From positions 62,001 through 126,000 of the forward strand of contig CACZBK010000006.1 of assembly GCA_902779395.1 (NCBI GenBank): 64,000 nucleotides of DNA. Reading direction: 5' to 3'. Below, one piece after another: positions 51,329 through 60,708 of this stretch. How positions within the stretch are numbered: the stretch's first letter is position 1; each line of letters starts with the position of its first letter. This stretch comes from an uncultured Lachnospiraceae bacterium (lineage in GTDB: Bacteria; Bacillota; Clostridia; Lachnospirales; Lachnospiraceae). Below the pieces are notes generated by a model. The model made no database searches, was not told the origin of the DNA, and was given only the letters and a program-made list of their open reading frames with translations. The position numbers were made by a program, and so were the translations under genes.

Positions 51329-51353
51329 TAAGCGCAATGATCTATTGCGCTTA
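51329..51353. repeat. Perfect inverted repeat in the 51185-51428 gap
   Basis: TAAGCGCAAT-GATCT-ATTGCGCTTA, 10-bp arms. No U-tract on either side, so a clean terminator call is not possible; it could be an operator or a weak bidirectional terminator. The rest of this 244-bp gap holds no gene that I can see. Confidence 0.5.
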
Positions 51354-51428
51354 CTATAATATTTTACCACATACAGCACTCTTTGTGGAGAGCCACAGGT
51401 AAATTCCGGTTCACGGCACCTCTCCCCG

Positions 51429-54017
51429 TCATTCTACCCTGAGCCTGTCAACAATGCTTTTTTTGCTGATCTTCTTTAATGCGATCAGCGGGATACATAT
51501 AACAAGCACTGCCAAAGGCGGAAGACATACCAGCTCGGGTACTAAAGTGAAGTTCCAGTCAAACATCGGGATATTATCCGTAAGAGCCTTTATAAGGGTA
51601 ACACTTAAGACTGATGAAGCTCCAAGCGAAACCAGCACCGACCATACATAGTATATAAGCCCTTCCTTTATAAGCTTTATACTCTGCTGCTTTCCGGTCA
51701 TTCCCACAGCCTCAAGCATAGCCAGCTCTCTGCTCCTTACGATGATGGACGTGATGATAGTATTTGCAAAATTCATGATCCCTATAAGTCCCAGAACAGC
51801 TGCAAGCACAGCGCCAACGACCTTGAACATCCTGCCGAAGGAGGCATATTCTTCCATAATGCTCTCTTTGGAATCATAATCCATGGAAGGATCAGCATTT
51901 TCTGTATAATCTTTCAGCCATTCATTTACATATTCCTCCTTCTGATCCTCTACATCCAGAAGAACTCTCATTGCATTCCAGTCGGCGCCGTTTTGCGCAA
52001 GGAACTTATCTTCAGGAAGTATATAGTTACAATCGAATAAACCGAAATGTCTGATCCCTAAAGCTAAAGGTATTTCAACAACCGCGTAGATCTCATACTC
52101 TTTTACCGGAGCATTTTCAAAACTGATATACTCAAATTCCTCTCCCGACTCACTTACAGATTTTTCTGTTTCACCGTACTGCGGATCGTAACTTCGTATA
52201 GTGATCTTATCTCCGGGATCAAGGAAATTCACTTCATCATCATCCGTTTCAAATCTCGTGATCAGTACATACTCTCCCGAATTAAATGCATTCCAGTCTA
52301 TCTTATCGCTGCCGTCCTTTGATTCCAGAACCTTTAACTTATTAAGCGCAAGCTCCCCCATTCCGTAGGTCTTCCCGTCAAGTGTGCGGTTTTTACCATA
52401 GTATTCCAGATCATCTTTACGCATATCTTCGGTATATCCGTGTTTAGTAAACTTCTCCTCCATCAATTTACTCTGCAGTACGTTCTTTTCTATTTTAGCC
52501 CAGTTTTCCTCATCGAATTCCTGACCTCTTTCATTTAAATATACTGCGCCTACACTGTTCACACCGTCAAGGCTCTTAAGCTCATCCAGCAGATCTTTGT
52601 CTACAGCTTCCGTATTCACATATCTTGCCCCGGGATTGTCAAGTTCTGCATCCTGTATGCTGAAATCTGCTATTATAAGATTCTCAATATAGCTGTCCAT
52701 ACTGAATCCGCTGACAAATCCGAATACGCTGTTTAAAACTACCAGACCAAGGGACAAGGACAGGATCACAACTGCCAGCTTCTTTTTAGGCTTGCCTTTT
52801 TTATCAAATGCTTCTGTATACTTAACTGTTTCAACCGGTGAAACCTTTGCAGCCTTACGGCAGGGCTTTCCGGCACTGAACAGAACCGTCAGATAAGAGA
52901 ATGCCATTGCAGCCAGAAGTATCCATATATTCAGATGCAGACTGCCCTTGCCTACCGTAAGTGTATTGAACTGTCCGGAAATGATCGGCAGAAGATATGC
53001 CGCAACCAATATCCCCAGCCCCGTTCCGACAGGTATTCCTATAAGTGAGATCAGATTTGCTCTCTTCATGACGATCTTTTTCAGCTGTTTCTCTGTAGTG
53101 CCTATAGTCTTCAAAAGACCGAATTCCTGAATATCTGAAACTATGTTGATATCGAAGATATTATAAATGATCAGATATCCGGCAAACATAAATATGACCA
53201 CCAACGCTCCGCATATGATCACCACCGAAGGATCAAGGCTGCTCGCGCCGTATGCCCAGTTGATCCCGTAATTCACATCTTCCCTGAGTCCTGTTCTTGC
53301 GATAAGGGCTTCCACCTTTTTATCTATATTTATGCTGTTGCTGAAATTGAAATCTACCGAGTATCTTCCGGTCAGATCACTGCTCTTTGCCTGTGAATAA
53401 GGAACCGTGGCTTCGGGCGCATACTTTTCCTGAAATGCTTTAGATACATATATCATCTGCGCAGGGCATACAGGATCTGCCTCATAATAACCGCTTACTG
53501 TAAAATCATTGGATATAACCTCCCCGTTGATATCCAGATCAAGCCGGATATTCATTCCGATATCAGCCGGCTCTCCCAACGCCTGAAGGATCCTGTCACT
53601 TACTACAACCTCATTCTCCTGCGCAGGCATTTTACCCTTCACCGGGAAGCTGAAACTCTTTTTAGCATTATCGTCTTCTGCATAATAGCATTCGGAGTAA
53701 AGTTTGGAAAACTCTTTATTATCTCCGGTTCCGACCAGGATCCTGTACGAAACATCTTTGATCTTAGGATCATCCTTAATCTGATCGTATTCGTCTTTGA
53801 TAAGATACTTAAAACCTGCATGATATGTTCCGCCAACCTGTCTCATCGTGGATTCCTGTATCTCATTTACCATGCTTCCTCCGACCGAAAACATGGTTGA
53901 AAAAAGCAGGCTGGTAAGTATTACCGCAAATACAAGCATGACATATTTTTTGATCCCTGATCTGATACCGCTGTATGCAAGATTGTTTACAGCATTTTTA
54001 TTATTTACTTTATTCAT
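51429..54017 (-). CDS. FtsX-like ABC permease, two-repeat type
   Basis: About 862 residues. N-terminal TM helix, a large outer domain (about 60-270), three TM helices (about 270-385) with the coupling motif SDIQEFGLLKTIGTTEKQLKKIV, an AGKPCRKAAKVSPVETVKY linker, then a second TM/outer-domain/TM repeat with SRELAMLEAVGMTGKQ. This is the layout of bacitracin/lantibiotic-response permeases. The ATG at 54017 is preferred to 54023, which is too close to AGGGGA. Partner of the ATPase 44 bp upstream. Confidence 0.92.
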   Translation of the reverse strand: MNKVNNKNAVNNLAYSGIRSGIKKYVMLVFAVILTSLLFSTMFSVGGSMVNEIQESTMRQVGGTYHAGFKYLIKDEYDQIKDDPKIKDVSYRILVGTGDNKEFSKLYSECYYAEDDNAKKSFSFPVKGKMPAQENEVVVSDRILQALGEPADIGMNIRLDLDINGEVISNDFTVSGYYEADPVCPAQMIYVSKAFQEKYAPEATVPYSQAKSSDLTGRYSVDFNFSNSINIDKKVEALIARTGLREDVNYGINWAYGASSLDPSVVIICGALVVIFMFAGYLIIYNIFDINIVSDIQEFGLLKTIGTTEKQLKKIVMKRANLISLIGIPVGTGLGILVAAYLLPIISGQFNTLTVGKGSLHLNIWILLAAMAFSYLTVLFSAGKPCRKAAKVSPVETVKYTEAFDKKGKPKKKLAVVILSLSLGLVVLNSVFGFVSGFSMDSYIENLIIADFSIQDAELDNPGARYVNTEAVDKDLLDELKSLDGVNSVGAVYLNERGQEFDEENWAKIEKNVLQSKLMEEKFTKHGYTEDMRKDDLEYYGKNRTLDGKTYGMGELALNKLKVLESKDGSDKIDWNAFNSGEYVLITRFETDDDEVNFLDPGDKITIRSYDPQYGETEKSVSESGEEFEYISFENAPVKEYEIYAVVEIPLALGIRHFGLFDCNYILPEDKFLAQNGADWNAMRVLLDVEDQKEEYVNEWLKDYTENADPSMDYDSKESIMEEYASFGRMFKVVGAVLAAVLGLIGIMNFANTIITSIIVRSRELAMLEAVGMTGKQQSIKLIKEGLIYYVWSVLVSLGASSVLSVTLIKALTDNIPMFDWNFTLVPELVCLPPLAVLVICIPLIALKKISKKSIVDRLRVE

Positions 54018-54061
54018 CTTCATTCCCCTGTTTGATCATTTTTATTATTTTATGGTTTTTA

Positions 54062-54724
54062 TCATACGATATGGCCGTCTTCGATATGAATGGTCCTGTC
54101 CGCCATCTGCGCGATCTCGTCATTATGGGTTATCATTACGATCGTCTGATTGAACTTTTTCCCGCTCGTCTTAAGCAGCCCCAGAACATCCTGACTGGTC
54201 TTGGTATCCAGATTGCCGGTAGGCTCATCTGCCAGGATTATGGCCGGCTTCGAAGCAAGAGCCCTGGCTATCGCAACTCTCTGCTGCTGCCCACCGGAAA
54301 GCTTTGACGGGAGCACTTTCAGTTTCTTAGATATTCCAAGTGTTTCGATAACATTATCTATATATTCCTTATCAACTTTCTTTCCATCCAGCTGGATCGG
54401 CAGGACTATGTTTTCATAAACCGAAATGGAAGGGACCAGATTAAAGCTCTGGAATATGAAGCCGATCTTTCTTCTTCTGAAGATGCATAATGCATCGCCC
54501 TTAAGCGTCGAAATATCTTTATCATCGATCACGACCCTGCCTTCTGTAGGATTATCAAGCCCGCCGAGCATATGGAGCAATGTTGACTTTCCGCTTCCGC
54601 TGGTTCCTATGATGCTCATAAACTCACCGCGCTCAACCTCTATGCTCACATCATCGAGAGCTTTTACCAGAGTTTCTCCCTCCCCGTAATATTTTTTTAA
54701 ATGTTCTGCGATCAGTATACTCAT
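54062..54724 (-). CDS. ABC transporter ATPase (LolD/MacB type)
   Basis: 220 residues from the ATG at 54724 (TTGGAG 8 nt upstream). Walker [10 protein letters not shown] (40-48), signature LSGGQQQRV, Walker [13 protein letters not shown] and H-loop MITHN, all intact. It powers the following FtsX-like permease. The unit is separated from the two-component genes by a strong terminator, so it must have its own promoter; an inverted CTTTC-AAAAGT-GAAAG lies upstream as a possible operator. Confidence 0.94.
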   Translation of the reverse strand: MSILIAEHLKKYYGEGETLVKALDDVSIEVERGEFMSIIGTSGSGKSTLLHMLGGLDNPTEGRVVIDDKDISTLKGDALCIFRRRKIGFIFQSFNLVPSISVYENIVLPIQLDGKKVDKEYIDNVIETLGISKKLKVLPSKLSGGQQQRVAIARALASKPAIILADEPTGNLDTKTSQDVLGLLKTSGKKFNQTIVMITHNDEIAQMADRTIHIEDGHIV

Positions 54725-54873
54725 TATTTTTTCTCCAATCTTTATATATTTAATACTCCCTTTTCGAAGCATCTTTCTTTTACAATACGGATAGTAACAT
54801 AGAAATCTTACCAGATAATTTCTGAATTCTTTCACTTTTGAAAGATTCGGACCGGGATGCTACCTTGAGCATG

Positions 54874-54902
54874 AAAAAAGCCGGTTCCCCGGGGGATCCG
54901 GC
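54874..54902 (-). terminator. Terminator after the second histidine kinase
   Basis: On the minus strand GCCGGATCCCC / GGGGAACCGGC-like arms form a GC-rich stem followed by TTTTTT. Confidence 0.9.
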
Positions 54903-54909
54903 CCTGTCA

Positions 54910-55791
54910 TTACTTTCTTAAATATATAATGAATTCTCCGCCTTTTCTTTTGTTGTTTGGAACAACCTTTATGTATCCGTCTTCTTTGGAGAGGATCTCT
55001 CTAGTCAGGTAAAGCCCTATTCCCACTCCCTCTTCCTGCTGAACTTCTTCGGTTCTGAAAAATCTTCCGAATATCCTTGTTGCATCCTCTTCCGTGATAC
55101 CGTTTCCTTCGTCAGTAACATGTATCTGCACATACATATCCGTTTCAGAAATATATACTTCTATTTTCCCGCCCTCGGGCGAATATTTAACGGCATTATC
55201 CAGAACATTTACCAGGGCTTCTGTAGTCCATTTCATATCAAATACAGCTTCTGTCATACTTTCGGAAGGATCGGGGATCACAAATGAAATGTTTCTCATC
55301 TTAGCCTTCTGCTTTACAGCCGCTATCGCCGCCTCAAGCAGTTCACCGACCGGAGATCTCTGCGCCTTAACCTCAAGCGTGCCGCTTTCAAGCCTTGAGA
55401 GCTTGGTCAACGAATCAACAAGAAATTCAAGCCTCTGATCCTGCCGGTTTATTTCATCCGCGTACTTTTTTAATCTGTTCAGGGATTTCTGAATATCCCC
55501 GGAAGCATTACCGTTTAGTTTATCTATCTCTTCACGTAGAAGCTCGGTATACATTTTTATATTTGTCATCGGCGTCTTCGTCTGATGCGATATATCAGAA
55601 ATGAACTGTTCAAGCCTGTGCCTTTCGGCCTCCAGATTCTGAGCGGAGATCGCTGATGTTCCAAGAAATTCTTTCCATTTGGATTCAAGTCTGGACAGCT
55701 TTGTTTCATCATAGTTACTCTCTACAAATCTGCCGTCCATTGCTTCATCCAGCATCTTTTCAAGTCTGTCGATCGTTCTGTTTCCCAGCAT
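54910..55791 (-). CDS. Soluble sensor histidine kinase
   Basis: 293 residues with no TM helix. A helical N-terminus (MLDEAMDGRFVESNYDETKLSRLESKW) leads to phospho-His69 (SDISHQTKTPMTNIKMY), then the ATPase domain (DNAVKYSPEGG, DEGNGITEED, GVGIGLYLTREIL). Relatives normally carry two TM helices before the N-terminal helix; here an in-frame TAA directly precedes the ATG region, so the protein is truly soluble and must get its signal from a partner. Follows the regulator gene by 21 bp. No clear ribosome site. Confidence 0.9.
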   Translation of the reverse strand: MLGNRTIDRLEKMLDEAMDGRFVESNYDETKLSRLESKWKEFLGTSAISAQNLEAERHRLEQFISDISHQTKTPMTNIKMYTELLREEIDKLNGNASGDIQKSLNRLKKYADEINRQDQRLEFLVDSLTKLSRLESGTLEVKAQRSPVGELLEAAIAAVKQKAKMRNISFVIPDPSESMTEAVFDMKWTTEALVNVLDNAVKYSPEGGKIEVYISETDMYVQIHVTDEGNGITEEDATRIFGRFFRTEEVQQEEGVGIGLYLTREILSKEDGYIKVVPNNKRKGGEFIIYLRK

Positions 55792-55812
55792 ATTTATACC
55801 AATACAGCTTTC

Positions 55813-56517
55813 TTATTCGAATTTATAACCCTGTCCATATACAGTACTTATGTGCTTTTCCTTACATCTGGCTTCTATCTTGCTCCGCAGTCTGTTCACG
55901 GTAACAGACAGGGCATTTTCCTCTACGTATTCTCCGCTGTCTCCCCATAGCCTTTCTATAAGCGTATCTCTGGTAAGGATAAGTCCCCTGTTATCTAAAA
56001 AGATCTTTAGAAGTCTCTGCTCATTTACGCTTAAGAATATTTCCTGATCGCCCTTACTGAAGCAGAGCTTATCAAAATCAAAGATCATATCCTCTATCTT
56101 ATATACATTTGAAGATCCTTCCTTATCAGCCGGTGTTTCATGCTGCTGCGAGATCCTGCTTCTTCTTATCAATGCGTTCACCCTTGCTCTTAAAACCGCA
56201 AGGCTGAATGGCTTGGTAAGGAAATCATCCGCTCCGATGGTCAGCCCTGTTACTTCATCTATCTCCAGATCGTTGGCTGTCAGTATCAGCACAGCCACAT
56301 CACTTTTTTCACGTACATATTTGAGATAATCGTATCCTATCCCATCCGGAAGATTCAGATCGAGTATGATAAGACTTAACTCAGTCCCATACTTATCAAA
56401 TCCTTTCTTTGCGTTTCCTATTGTGTGTTCCCTGTAAAAAACATCATCCACATCAGCCAGGGATATGGATATTCCCTCACTGAGTGCTTTATCATCTTCA
56501 ACTATCTGTATTCCCAT
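55813..56517 (-). CDS. OmpR-family response regulator, second system
   Basis: 234 residues. Receiver with Asp53 (ILDLNLPDGIGYDYL) and TKPFSLAVL, then a winged helix (EENALSVTVNRLRSKIEA, VYGQGYKF). Closest in style to BceR/VirR-type regulators that control ABC exporters for antimicrobial peptides, as the neighbouring ABC genes suggest. Confidence 0.93.
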   Translation of the reverse strand: MGIQIVEDDKALSEGISISLADVDDVFYREHTIGNAKKGFDKYGTELSLIILDLNLPDGIGYDYLKYVREKSDVAVLILTANDLEIDEVTGLTIGADDFLTKPFSLAVLRARVNALIRRSRISQQHETPADKEGSSNVYKIEDMIFDFDKLCFSKGDQEIFLSVNEQRLLKIFLDNRGLILTRDTLIERLWGDSGEYVEENALSVTVNRLRSKIEARCKEKHISTVYGQGYKFE

Positions 56518-56546
56518 AGTTCCCTTTCCCTTTACTTTAAACTTTC

Positions 56547-57080
56547 TTATGCTGTAATGAAACCGGTATTTCTTCCTTCCTTGCCGGAAAATGGAGCTTC
56601 CTTCTTAATATACAGCGGAATATCGTATTCATCTTTTCCGTTTTCAGTGAAGCCAAGGGACTTCCAGAATCGGACAGAATCCTCTTTTGTACTGTTGATC
56701 TCATAATACACTGCTCCGTCTTCTTTTGTATATTGTTCCAATATCCGGAAACACTTATGCCCAAGACCTTTATTTCTGAATTCAGGAAACAGCCAAAAAT
56801 CCAGGATAAAACACTTTCCGTCTTTACTGGCATATGTGCTGTACTGGGCAGCGCCTATCTTCTTTCTTCCCTCAACAAAATAGACCATATGATGCCTGTC
56901 AACAGCCCGCTGCATATGCATCTTGATGATCCCACGATACTCTTCACCGGAAAAGTATTCTTTATCTTCTTCGTCACTTATGATCCCGTCCCGAACGAGA
57001 TACTTAAGATGTATATTCCAAAACTCTTCTATCCGTTCAACAGGTATTTCCTCTATAGTTATTTCTCTGCACATCTGCAT
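56547..57080 (-). CDS. GNAT-family N-acetyltransferase
   Basis: 177 residues. The acetyl-CoA region FWLFPEFRNKGLGHKCFRILEQY contains the R/Q-x-x-G-x-G/A motif (RNKGLG), and FWKSLGF near the C-terminus is typical of GNAT enzymes. AGAGGG precedes the ATG. Substrate unknown; its neighbours are a resistance-like group. Confidence 0.85.
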   Translation of the reverse strand: MQMCREITIEEIPVERIEEFWNIHLKYLVRDGIISDEEDKEYFSGEEYRGIIKMHMQRAVDRHHMVYFVEGRKKIGAAQYSTYASKDGKCFILDFWLFPEFRNKGLGHKCFRILEQYTKEDGAVYYEINSTKEDSVRFWKSLGFTENGKDEYDIPLYIKKEAPFSGKEGRNTGFITA

Positions 57081-57153
57081 TATCCCTCTGTGCTATATGA
57101 CTGTTATTTTCTATCTCTTCTTTCTCTTTCCGGTATACAGATGATATGATTTT

Positions 57154-57491
57154 TCATTGCCCGCCGGATTTTCCCTGCGCTAAAACACGTGCAAATGCAT
57201 TCTGACACCATTTGAATACACGCTCATAAGCCCGGTCAAAATCATAATCATCAGGCAGCTCTTCCATAGACAGGATCTATCATAATCCCCGATCTGCTTG
57301 AGCATTTCACGATAGGCATCCATATCCTGTATCGAAAAGTTTTCGATAATGATCATGATATCCAGATCACTGTTCTCACCTGCTTCGCCACGCATATAGC
57401 TTCCCTGCAGACCAACATATATTAATCTGTCCCCGTATATACGCTTACACTCCGATATCAGCTTTTGAGTATAGATTTCAATATCTATCAT
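57154..57491 (-). pseudogene. Decayed nucleotidyltransferase gene
   Basis: Residues 1 to about 70 are a good nucleotidyltransferase start (GLQGSYMRGEAGENSDLDIMIII, with the GS and DxD motif of pol-beta-type enzymes). Then the frame shifts: from about 57270 a different frame reads LPDDYDFDRAYERVFKWCQ to a stop at 57154, which looks like the true C-terminus of such a protein. The middle of the gene, including the expected helical domain, is missing. Frameshift plus deletion make it non-functional. Confidence 0.7.
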
Positions 57492-57599
57492 CGTTCTCCT
57501 CAGCTCATTGTTTCATGTTTAATAATATCCGGTTTCTTTTTCAAGATCACGCAGTCCTTCTTCGTCTGTATCAGGTCCGGAACAGATTTCTTTTTAAAC

Positions 57600-57869
57600 T
57601 CATTCTTTGTCCTTTCTGCGGGCAATTATTATTATCCCTGTCACAAGCAAAATAAAGCCTGCAATTATTGATACATACACCGGAAGCCCAAGCTTTCCGG
57701 CCAGAAAAACAGCCGTCGGGCCATCTGCCCCGCCAATGATCGATATGTTTGATGGTACATTAGATCTGATCTTTAATAATGCTGCCACTCCTGCAACAGA
57801 CGATATGATACCTGCGGCCAGTAAAACAATACCTGAGATCAGTATAACAATACCTGCTGTTTTTTTCAT
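57600..57869 (-). CDS. Small membrane protein with Na+-pump decarboxylase beta-subunit motif
   Basis: 89 residues, two TM helices (about 6-32 and 65-84). Between them lies ISIIGGADGPTAVFLAGKLG, the hallmark GGADGPT motif of oxaloacetate-decarboxylase-type beta subunits, where it contributes to the Na+ channel. The rest of that roughly 400-residue protein is absent. AAAGGA precedes the ATG, so it looks like a real gene, not a remnant. Function unknown. Confidence 0.7.
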   Translation of the reverse strand: MKKTAGIVILISGIVLLAAGIISSVAGVAALLKIRSNVPSNISIIGGADGPTAVFLAGKLGLPVYVSIIAGFILLVTGIIIIARRKDKE

Positions 57870-57931
57870 TATTTATCCTTTCTCAATATCAGAAGCCCTG
57901 ATACAGTCCGGGCATATTTCAGATACATAAA

Positions 57932-59674
57932 TCAATGTGATCTGATCCCCGGTATAATCCGTGCATCCCCGGTCAGAGGATCCCTTTGTGAATAATCAAA
58001 CAACACATAGTATTCTCCAGCTTCCTTCACTTCTTCTTTCAGATCTTCCCATACCGGATAGGAAAACAGCTCGATATGCGTCATCCCTGACAGCGCTTTG
58101 GCATCATGACCGCTCAATCCCGGCAGGTATTTCCTTGTCCTTTCTTCATTCCTGTAAAAGTCGTGTTTAAATGTTTTATATGTATCCGCCGTCAGCGGTC
58201 TGCAGAACGCCGGGCGTGTTTTCATATTTTCCCGCAGATACAGATCGCAGGTTAATGCGTCGGCATACAACACGCTTTTTCCCGGATCATACTTCTCCGC
58301 AAATGCTAACAGCACTTCATAACGATAAGCTCTGGAGGGACTGTTCAGAAAGTAGCCGTTTTGTTCATAGTATTCCGCCAGCGTCTCAAACATCGTAAAC
58401 GGCGAATCAAAAACCCGTGCCAGATACCGCAGGGTATTTACAAACTGATTGCTGTTGTAATACAGTTCCACCATCTCTTCGATCTTTTTCAGACGGATCA
58501 CATCTGCATAAGAAAGCCACTTTGTATATAATACTTCGTAGGGCGGCTTCTTTGTATATGCGATGCCAAACTCTTCTGTCTGCTGCGATATGGGTGTACC
58601 GCTCAGTACTTTCAAAAATCCCAGCTGCAGCTGATCCGGCTGCATCGCATATACCCGATCAAAGGATCTTCTGAAACTCTCATAGTCTTCATACGGAAGA
58701 CCGGCTATCAGATCCAGATGCTGATGGATATTGTGATTCTTTTTTATCGATGCGACCACTTCTTCCAAACGCGCAAGATCCATCCGGCGGCAGATCGCAT
58801 CCAGTGTCTGCGGATTAGCAGACTGCACTCCGATCTCCAGCTGCACCAGCCCCGGCCGCATCTTTGCAAGTAATGTGATCTCATCCTCCCTGAGTATATC
58901 CGCCGATATCTCAAAATGGAAATTCGTTATACCGTTGTCATGCTCACAGATATACTGCCAGATCGCCATCGCATGTTCGTGTACGCAGTTGAACGTCCTG
59001 TCCACAAACTTTACCTGCGGCACCTTGTTTTCCAAAAAGAAATCGAGTTCTTTTTTTACCAGTTCAAGACTCCGAAACCTTAGCTTTTTCTCGATAGATG
59101 ATAAACAATAACTGCACCTGTAAGGGCAGCCCCTGCTGCTTTCATAGTAAATGATACGGTTGCGGAAGTTTTCCGTACTGCTATACAAAAAAGGGATAGT
59201 ATCCAGATCTGTGATATCCCGCTGTGCCGTAAATCCTGTGGAAAGATACAATCCTGCCACCGTTGTAAAGTCTGCTGTATCCCTGCTCTGATATTTCTCC
59301 AGTAATTCCCGGAAAGTAGATTCGCCTTCACCGATCATGATCCCCGTCAGCTGCGGATATTGTTCAAAGATCCGTTCCGGATGGTAACTGACCTGCGGGC
59401 CTCCCAGCCACAGGTCTGTATCCGGCAATATCTTGGGCAGGTCATCCAGCAGTTTTGTGATCATCTCCCAGTTCCATATATAGCAGGACAAGCCGATCAC
59501 ATCCGGTCTGCGCTCATAGATCTGTGCAAGGATATCCTCGCTCCGCTGATTGATGGTAAACTCCGCGATCTCCATGGCATCTGCATATTTATCTTCCGAA
59601 TAGGCATACAGCGAATAGACCGCCGGATTTGAATGTATATATTTTGCATTCACCGCAACCAGTAAAAAAGTCAA
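57932..59674 (-). CDS. B12-binding-domain radical SAM protein
   Basis: About 580 residues: an N-terminal cobalamin-binding-like domain (residues 1-140), a radical SAM core with Cys183, Cys187 and Cys190 (SSRGCPYRCSYC), and a C-terminal DUF4080-like region. This resembles a widespread clostridial family of unknown substrate. The start is TTG at 59674, 6 nt after CGGAGGG; the in-frame TTG at 59695 would put the ribosome site inside the gene. Confidence 0.88.
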   Translation of the reverse strand: MTFLLVAVNAKYIHSNPAVYSLYAYSEDKYADAMEIAEFTINQRSEDILAQIYERRPDVIGLSCYIWNWEMITKLLDDLPKILPDTDLWLGGPQVSYHPERIFEQYPQLTGIMIGEGESTFRELLEKYQSRDTADFTTVAGLYLSTGFTAQRDITDLDTIPFLYSSTENFRNRIIYYESSRGCPYRCSYCLSSIEKKLRFRSLELVKKELDFFLENKVPQVKFVDRTFNCVHEHAMAIWQYICEHDNGITNFHFEISADILREDEITLLAKMRPGLVQLEIGVQSANPQTLDAICRRMDLARLEEVVASIKKNHNIHQHLDLIAGLPYEDYESFRRSFDRVYAMQPDQLQLGFLKVLSGTPISQQTEEFGIAYTKKPPYEVLYTKWLSYADVIRLKKIEEMVELYYNSNQFVNTLRYLARVFDSPFTMFETLAEYYEQNGYFLNSPSRAYRYEVLLAFAEKYDPGKSVLYADALTCDLYLRENMKTRPAFCRPLTADTYKTFKHDFYRNEERTRKYLPGLSGHDAKALSGMTHIELFSYPVWEDLKEEVKEAGEYYVLFDYSQRDPLTGDARIIPGIRSH

Positions 59675-59744
59675 TTGCACCCTCCGAAAATCCAAACTAT
59701 ATGGTATCTCTCATAACCGGCATAATGCATTATTACGCCGGATA

Positions 59745-59753
59745 ATTATAACA
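59745..59753 (-). promoter_or_regulatory. Extended -10 promoter for the radical SAM gene
   Basis: TGTTATAAT on the minus strand, about 70 bp before the TTG start. A palindrome (CCGGC...GCCGG, 59717-59741) lies just downstream of it and could be an operator or leader hairpin. Confidence 0.5.
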
Positions 59754-59785
59754 CAGATCAGAAACATAGTCATTGCAGAGTATAA

Positions 59786-60664
59786 CTATAGTATACGAAT
59801 GCTTTCCGCGTTTACATCCATTTCTTTCACAATATTGAAATATTTGAAACTATTATCAGCTTCCTGCCTGTCAAAAACGAAGCCGCCGTGTTCTGCCACC
59901 CACTTTGAAGTATCATAGAACAATCTGCACATGATCTCCACGGCTTTCCACATGTCATCTGCTGCAGCACTGCAATAAGTATCCAGATAGTTCTTCCATT
60001 CTTCCTCTGACAGCCATTTATTCATATACTTTCCCGATTTTCCTACGCTGACGGAATAAGCGGTCATCTCACCGATCTTCCAGGAGAGCATCGTTTCAAG
60101 CTGCTTTCTGACCACAAAGTTAAGCATATCCTGAGCATATGTCACTTCGTTTCTCCAAAGACCTTTTGCGATATTGTTCAGGCACCACCAGAATTCATTG
60201 CAGACAGCCGCATACTGTTCCTTTGACGGTCGTTTAACAAAATGTGTTTCTTCCGAAGCTTCCGGAACCGCCGGAAGAATACCATCCTTATCAAGCAGTA
60301 TCCTGCACAAGCTGTCTTCCAAAACGTTTTCCTTCGCATGCGATATCGTTTTCACGGTAAGATCCAGCCTGTTCCCATCCGTAAATATCATAAGCCAGCC
60401 ATATGAATTTTCTTTATCACTTGGATAGTCCGGGTGTTCATCCGGGTACTGCATAAAGAATATATCGCTGAATCGGCGGATCCACTCTCTGTCCCGGATA
60501 AATGATCCGGTTTCTTCTACAACATAAACAATGTCATAATCCTGAAAGATATCCTTCGGTGCATTGGGATTGGTTCGTGATCCGTTCATATAAACAGCAC
60601 GGATCCGTAGATCTTCCTCTGCTGTACTCAGGATCAGTTCCATCATTTCTTTCTCTGTTCGCAT
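59786..60664 (-). CDS. Aminoglycoside 6-adenylyltransferase family protein
   Basis: 292 residues of the ANT(6) family. It starts MRTEKEMMELILSTAEEDLRIRAV-like, with NGSRTNPNAPKD and the catalytic acids Asp42 and Asp44 (QDYDIVYVV), and GNRLDLTV supplies the third acid. Related to AadE, which adenylylates streptomycin. Whether it gives resistance here depends on expression and divergence, which cannot be judged. It sits in an accessory-looking zone next to gene remnants. Confidence 0.88.
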   Translation of the reverse strand: MRTEKEMMELILSTAEEDLRIRAVYMNGSRTNPNAPKDIFQDYDIVYVVEETGSFIRDREWIRRFSDIFFMQYPDEHPDYPSDKENSYGWLMIFTDGNRLDLTVKTISHAKENVLEDSLCRILLDKDGILPAVPEASEETHFVKRPSKEQYAAVCNEFWWCLNNIAKGLWRNEVTYAQDMLNFVVRKQLETMLSWKIGEMTAYSVSVGKSGKYMNKWLSEEEWKNYLDTYCSAAADDMWKAVEIMCRLFYDTSKWVAEHGGFVFDRQEADNSFKYFNIVKEMDVNAESIRIL

Positions 60665-60708
60665 TTACTCATTACCCCTCTTCATCTTCTTCGTTTTCAT
60701 TGACTATC

